From Turbatrix aceti (Eukaryota > Nematoda > Chromadorea > Rhabditida > Panagrolaimidae): DNA of 64,000 bases. The position numbers and the translations under genes are program-made. The stretch covers positions 10,912,001 through 10,976,000 of the forward strand of contig OZ017766.1 of NCBI GenBank assembly GCA_963969345.1, in the 5' to 3' direction. The stretch's first letter is position 1. Every line of letters starts with the position of its first letter. The notes below the pieces were generated by a model. The model was not told the origin of the DNA. It saw only the letters and a program-made list of their open reading frames with translations, and did no database searches. Positions 58,259-64,000 of this stretch are shown one piece after another.

Positions 58259-60964
58259 TCAAGAAATAGTACTTGTATTAGGCAGATCAATCCTGACATA
58301 ACGGTTCTTATTTTGCGCAGCTTGTCTTGAAACGGCTTCTGGGTCGCTGTTTATATACCTGCTTCGGGTCACTTCCTCAGGTCCAAAATACGGTCTTATC
58401 TGACCCAACTTTTGTTCCGGTAGGCCATTTACCGACATGAAATAGTCCACCAGTCGGTTGGCGGATGGCCTATCTGGATTACCATTTGGATATTCCAGTC
58501 GAGAGTCAACATCAATTTTTGGCACCGGAACAATGGTTGTCGCCTGAGCAGATGGATCCCAGGTTGACGGGGTCGTAAACATGTCATCTGTCCTACGGTA
58601 GGATAGACTGCCGACACGGTCGGTGATTGACATGTCGTCACCGTCTCCGGTGTATTCTGGATATTTTCGGGAGAAAGTTGTCGACTGGTTATACGGTGGA
58701 AGGGGTCTGTTTTCGAGGGTTACGGTAGTTGGACGGTTGATGGCTGCGGGGATGTATCCGACGAGGGGATCAATAAATCCTTTACGACGCTTGTCATCGA
58801 CGTCCAGGGCACTTGGCCAGCGATTTTGGTTATTAATTTCACGATTTCGAAATTCGGATAATTTTCCAAGATCTTCGAGGAAAATGTTTGTTCCTCCACC
58901 GAACATGCCCTGGTTTCTGACCAGGTCGGGCACCGGTCGGGGGTCTTCTTTGGCGTGATTGAGGGTTACCGGGAATAGACCCTGTCTGTAGTCTGGATAA
59001 GTTGTATACGTTTCGGCAGGTGCTTCGGTCGTCGTTGTGGGTACGATATTGTCATTCGCGCCGGGACTCTCACCACGATATTCTGGACCTTGATTTGTCA
59101 AAATAACAGTTTGGTATCTCGATTGATTGTTTTCGTCCCTAATTGGATCATTTGTCAAAATGCGACGAACATTTGGCTGATTTGGATTGTTGGTATTTGT
59201 TGACTCAACCTGGACAGGTGGGACGATCATGGGTGGAATCGGGTCGGGATTGATGAATTGGGTTACGGGTTGTTGGGAGGTTGGAAGACCGGTGTGGGAG
59301 CCAAAGGGACTGGAGCTCTGGAATCTGCTGAGTTGGTTACGGTTTTGTTGGTGATGCATCCACGGCGGATTCTGCTGAGTTTGACGAAAAACATTCGCGA
59401 GCGCTGATTCTGGAATAACGACACGTGCGGCACCTGGGTTTTGCGTGTCGTACCGACCGATTGAGGTGTCAAATTGACCGAAGGGGTTCGAATTAGGATT
59501 GGAAATTGGAACTCCGGAGGGGTTTTGAGCGTTACCGTTTCCGTTAGGTACTGTAGATTGCACAACTCCGACACCTGCTTGTTGAAACTTTACTCCCTGT
59601 CCGATGTCTATTTGGGGTACGGTATTTGATTTTGTCGACTGTTGAGATGAGTATTGTTGGGCCGGTTGTTGTTGTTGTTGTTGTTGCTGATGCTGTTGAA
59701 GATACCTCAACTGCAACTGCTGTTGTTGAATCTGAAGTTGTTGCTGCTGTAAAATTTGTTGCTGTTGTTGTTCTCGTAATTCCTGTCGAAGTTGGGGATT
59801 CAAATTGGCACCTTGTAGGCCATAAGAAGGTTGGGGATCTCCAGGATTGAAAAAGCTTCCGTATTGACTTTTTATCTGACTTGGTTGTTGAATTGTCTGC
59901 CATGGAAGGGGGCCCGAAGGGGGGTTTTGTCCTGAAACGCGTTTACTGTATGAATAACCTAACAAAGGGGTTCTAATGTAAAAAATGACCGTAGGGCAAT
60001 AAAATTTTTTTTTAATAATCGATTTTGAAAAATTTAGTCTTCGCGAACAAATAAGAACAAATAAATTTTAGAAAAATTTGTTCTCAGACGAACACGAATA
60101 GGAAAAATCGAATAAATACATAACACAAACGCTCGTTTTTAAAAATCTAAAAAGCGTTTTTCGAATTGTTTCCAAATTTGTGATTTCAATTTTATTTTTT
60201 AAAATTTTTTAAAATTAAAAATTTGGTTCGTTTTTAGTAATTTTTTAAAATAAAAAAATTGTTTGCATTTTTAGATTTAAAAAAAAAATTTTTTTCATTT
60301 TATTTTTTTTTTAATTTTGATAAATTTGTTCGTTTTTTATATTTTTTTTCAAATATTTATATAAAAATTTGTTTTTAAATAAAAAATTTTAATTTTATAA
60401 AAAAATTTAAAAAAATTATTTTTTTTCAATAAAAATAAAGAAAAACTTACCCTGACGCTCATTTTTCATCTGATTCACCTGACTTTGCTGATTCTGCTTC
60501 GTAAAAAGCGCATTTCTACTCGCAAATGCATCTTTTGGCCAAGAAGCGGTAATTTCACTCAAATCCTGTCCAAAAGATTCTCCCTGAACCGGTTCGTTGC
60601 TGATTGGTGGGGGTGGTGTAAATCCTGGAATAGGCATGATCTCCTGCGTCGGTCTGTAGGGCGGAGGAAGTCTGTCGGGGACAAATCCAGCAGGTGGATA
60701 GTCTGTCGGCCGGTGTTCGAGAGCCGTTGGCATTAAAAACCGATTTTTAGTCAGCTTATCAGCAAAATTTGCCTGGCTGCCGGTTGGATTGTTCGGATTA
60801 AGCGATCCGGCTTCGAGTGGACGCTCGGAGTCAGGTAACATGATAGGAAGGGGTTGGAAGTTTTTGTTGGAATAAATGAGGGATCGATGATTCCAGTCAT
60901 CGTCTAGGAGTTGGCCACGGGAGTAGGTGATGCAGCAGAGGAGCAGCAGGCTGAGGGGGAGCAT
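58259..60964 (-). CDS. Secreted Gln/Asn/Pro-rich protein, family unknown
   Basis: Two exons (60964-60451 and 59958-58259) join in phase 1 to give 737 residues. A signal peptide is clear (LPLSLLLLCCITYSRG). The mature protein is low in Cys and low in complexity. Residues about 196-245 are a Gln tract interrupted by Leu/Ile/Tyr (QQQILQQQQLQIQQQQLQLR). Several Pro-rich and Asn-rich stretches follow, and a Thr-rich TTTTEAPAETYTTYP lies near the middle. It could be a cuticle, matrix or mucus component; this is inference from composition only. The ATG follows immediately after a TTTCAG, which suggests a trans-splice acceptor or an upstream non-coding exon. A near-identical inverted copy of part of exon 2 lies just upstream, at 61037-61437. 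Confidence 0.8.
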
Positions 60965-61036
60965 CTGAAATTTGTGGGGGTTCCAAAATTTTTTTTGGGT
61001 ATTTGTAACGCAATCCAAAAATCTCAAAACCCGTCA

Positions 61037-61437
61037 AATGTCCGTCGCATTTTTACAAATGATCCAATTAGGGACGAAAACAATCAATCGAGATACCAAA
61101 CTGTTATTTTGACAAATCAAGGTCCAGAATATCGTGGCGAGAGTCTCGGCGCGAATGACAATATCGTACCCACAACGACGACCGAAGCACCTGCCGAAAC
61201 GTATACAACTTATCCAGACTACAGACAGGGTCTATTCCCGGTAACCCTCAATCACGCCAAAGAAGACCCCCGACCGGTGCCCGACCTGGTCAGAAACCAG
61301 GGCATGTTCGGTGGAGGAACAAATATTTTCCTCGAAGATCTCGGAAAATTATCCGAATTTCGAAATCGTGAAATTAATAACCAAAATCGCTGGCCAAGTG
61401 CCCTGGACGTCGATGACAAGCGTCGTAAAGGATTTAT
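61037..61437 (+). pseudogene. Inverted partial copy of exon 2 of the Gln-rich secreted gene
   Basis: About 400 bp on the plus strand matches the minus-strand segment around 58770-59174 of the Gln-rich gene almost base for base. It reads open (SRYQTVILTNQGPEYRGES; FPVTLNHAKEDPRPVPDLVR) until a TAG just after the end of homology. It has no start, signal peptide or splice structure of its own. It sits 73 bases upstream of the parent gene's start codon, in opposite orientation. Confidence 0.9.
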
Positions 61438-62196
61438 CTAGATTCTGGTTAGATGCATTCAAATTTTTAAATTTGGTCAGGTAACAAGGTAAAAATTGTC
61501 TAAGAATACAAAGCTAATGTTTGAGACCACTTTTACAAGCTCAACTGCAGTTGTAAAACTCTGCAAACTTGTTCAAAAATATTCTCCCAGATAACTGATG
61601 ACCGACTGACCATCGGTCAGTGAGTGACCAGTTCAGCAACACCGCTAGTAGCTGCAGCTTGGTGAATGAATGAATCATGGACGTATGTAAAAGCGCATAC
61701 GTTTGTTTGCATCTGTTTTTACTATTATAGCGTTCGTTGCAAAAATTTCAACCGAACACACCCAATGTGTATTCAGTTGAAAATAAATTATGAATGAATA
61801 GATAGGCAATCCTGGCTGCCGATCCTCTCCCTTCTCGCCTATCCATCCACAAACAGCGTGCGCGCGCGCTCACACAGGCCAGGTAAAGGTGAATGAATCA
61901 ATGTTTGTTTACCGGAGCGAGCGAGCGTTGCTTGTTAGGGAGCTAGCTGGATGGATGACCGCCAAAGGTGGTAGTCAGTGGTCCTATGGTCGGTCGACAG
62001 AACAACAAAGCTCACGGAGACAAATAAATAACATGACTGAGAAAGTGTAAAAACAAAAGTTGTGCACACCAATCAAATTCAATCGATCGTAAAACACTTT
62101 ATCTAACAAAAAAACAACAACAATTAAGTAAATAACAAAAAATAACACGCAAACATACTGATTGAGAATTAATTAATTGAATAATTAATTAAATAA
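61438..62196. other. Intergenic between two minus-strand genes
   Basis: 3' flank of the Rab-like gene and upstream region of the Gln-rich gene. It contains a GCGCGCGCGC run near 61860 and a balanced-composition stretch 61580-62000 that may be promoter. No exon or RNA gene is recognised. Confidence 0.45.
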
Positions 62197-63992
62197 TTAC
62201 TGTATACAGCAAATATCATTGCTACCTGTAAATTTGCGTTGTACCGGTAAAAAATGAATCAACGAGGAAATAAAAGGCGCCTGAGAAGGATCAGACTTTT
62301 GAACTATCAAGCATTTGTCCGCGTCCGCGTTGTCTTTCAAACTTTTAATTTCATCGGCAACACCTGCTGACTTTGATGATGATAAATTTTCGTTACGAGA
62401 TGCGATCGCGTCAGCTAGGGTTAAAAAAACCTTTTGAACACCTGAGTTGTCGTGCGTTGTTGAGAGTTCAAAGAAGTAGGCTTTCATCGTTGAAGCCTTC
62501 AACGCGCCCTCAGATGTCGTAATCGCTCTCTGAGATTCGTTATCAAGTTTGTTGCCGATAAGCATGATAATGGGTTCAGAGTCTTGAGGACAGCATTGGA
62601 TGAGCTCGGATATCCAGGAGTCGATCGCCTCAAAGGATTTACGACACGTGATATCGTAGACTATGAGTGCAGCTGTCGTGTTTCGCATGTACAGAGGAAG
62701 CTGAAATTGGAGTTGTGATATTTTTTTTGGGAAATAAGGGAAGGGGGTACTGTAGGCATACGGTACCCGATACGAAAATTAAGGTTTTAAAATACATATT
62801 AGTAAATTTAGATTTTTTTTGCAAAAAAATGCGAAAATTGGCATTATTGAATTTTTGTACGCGTTGTTTATCAAAAACCGAAACGAAAAAGCGCAGTTTG
62901 ACATTTTTTTAATTTAGATTTTTATTTTTATATTTAAAAAATATTTATTCGGCATCAAAAACTGAGTTGAATGACACACGTTACTAACTGGCCCTAAAAG
63001 TACCGTAGTTTTTGAAAGTGCGCGCATAAAAAATTTAGAAATGCCTATTTTGGCGCTCCTTTTTTTGCCTGCAATATCTAAACTTGCGAAAGCAATTGTT
63101 ATCTTTGGCGTAAAATTTATTTCGTCATTTTACTGGCAAATAACAAATTTTTTATGGCAATTTTTTTAGGCTAAAAAAAATTTGAGTAAAAAAAATTTTA
63201 TGCATAAAATAATTTTTAGATAAATTTTTATGAAAAAAAAATATTTTTAGCTAAATTTTTATGCCAAAAAATAATTTTAGGTATTTTTTTTTTCTTATCA
63301 GTGAACACAAAAAAATAGCTTACCATACATTTGTACCTTTCCTGACCAGCTGTATCCCAAACAGCTAGTGGAAATCTTTGACAATCACTCGAATCAACAA
63401 CGCAGTCAACAAAATCAGCGCAAATCGTCGAAACACGGTTTACCGGTGCTTTCTGACCGTATTTATAATGCTGTATTAAACTTGTTTTTCCCACACCTGC
63501 AAAAATTTTAACTATTTTACTATTAGACCAAAAAATTTTTGACAACAAACCTGCATCTCCGAGAACGATGATTTTTGATTTTTCATGTATTTTACCTGTA
63601 AAAACAGGTGAGGGTGTGGAACAGGTAAAAACAGGTGGGGGAGAGGGATCGAGAAAAATTGGCGTAGGTGGAGATGGAGTTTCGGAAAAAACAGGTGAAG
63701 ATGGATGATCGGAAAATACAGGTGAAGATTGGGAATCGGAAAAAACATGTGAAGACGGTAGATCGGAGAAAACAGGTGAAGATGGGGGATCCGAAAAAAC
63801 AGGTGAAGATGGAGGGTCAGAAAAAACAGGTGAAGATGAGGAATCAGAAAAAACAAGTGAAGATGCTGGATCGGAAAAAACAGGTGAAGGTAGAGAATCT
63901 TTGCAGCAAATATCCGGTGACGATGGTTTACTTGGTTCTTCAAAATCTATTCTTTCTTTAAAACCATTATTAAAATCATCGTTGTAGTACAT
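62197..63992 (-). CDS. Rab-like small GTPase with Pro/Ser repeat N-terminal extension
   Basis: Three exons (63992-63551, 63496-63324, 62700-62197) join in phase to give 372 residues, against about 200-220 for ordinary Rabs. The GTPase core starts near residue 140: G1 GDAGVGKTSL (split by intron 1), G3 WDTAGQERYKCM, LPLYMRNTTAALIVYDIT, G4 as LIGNKLDNES. The C-terminus ICCIQ has two Cys near the end, fitting prenylation. G5 (ELSTT) departs from the usual ETSAK. Before the core lie about ten 9-residue repeats of the form PSSPVFSDP. The ATG at 63992 is 8 bases from the window edge, so the gene may extend further. Membrane traffic is the expected role; the specific Rab is not assigned. Confidence 0.85.
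63675..63893. repeat. 27-bp coding minisatellite in the Rab-like gene
   Basis: Plus-strand units read like TCGGAAAAAACAGGTGAAGA plus 7 variable bases and encode PSSPVFSDP on the minus strand. About eight units are clear, with degenerate ones towards 63600. Confidence 0.88.
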
Positions 63993-64000
63993 TTCCGATG

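Overview
The window is nematode DNA. The evidence is a seven-transmembrane chemoreceptor of the Str/Srh/Sri type, a transthyretin-like secreted protein, a nuclear receptor of the expanded nematode kind, introns ending in TTTTCAG, and A/T homopolymer-rich spacers. I cannot name the species or clade. Twelve host genes were resolved. For the eleven multi-exon ones I joined exons by hand at GT/AG sites with matching phase; ten of these keep an open frame, and the transthyretin-like gene is broken by an insertion.

Layout. Left part (1-14000): a chemoreceptor (+), a gene with a partial paired domain and a homeodomain (-), a nested palindromic DNA transposon beside a 200-N gap, a small secreted precursor (+), a 1.55-kb internally deleted LTR element, and a second TA-flanked palindromic transposon. 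Middle (14000-25100): a TTAA-flanked palindromic element whose right arm was hit by a 9.4-kb Ty3/gypsy-like retrotransposon. That retrotransposon has two LTRs that read the same and an envelope-like membrane glycoprotein between Gag and protease. Then (25100-33000): a glycine N-acyltransferase-like gene (-) carrying a 1-kb palindrome in its last intron, a transthyretin-like gene (+) split by another palindromic element and a second 200-N gap, and a 41-bp tandem repeat.

Right part (33000-64000) is gene-rich: a nuclear hormone receptor (-), p70 S6 kinase (+), a small basic protein (-), a GATA-type zinc-finger/AT-hook nuclear protein (+), a second unrecognised 555-residue protein (+) starting 600 bp downstream, the GTPase DRG1 (-), a Gln-rich secreted protein (-) and a Rab-like GTPase with a Pro/Ser repeat extension (-).

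The strongest theme is inverted repetition at several scales. Several transposons are nearly full-length palindromes, some nested in each other. Both assembly gaps sit at palindrome ends. Three host genes carry near-identical local inverted copies of their own exon or intron sequence (S6 kinase introns 1 and 3, the GATA-finger gene exon 3, the Gln-rich gene exon 2). These would fold the pre-mRNAs into long hairpins and could drive exon circularisation, RNA editing or small-RNA production.
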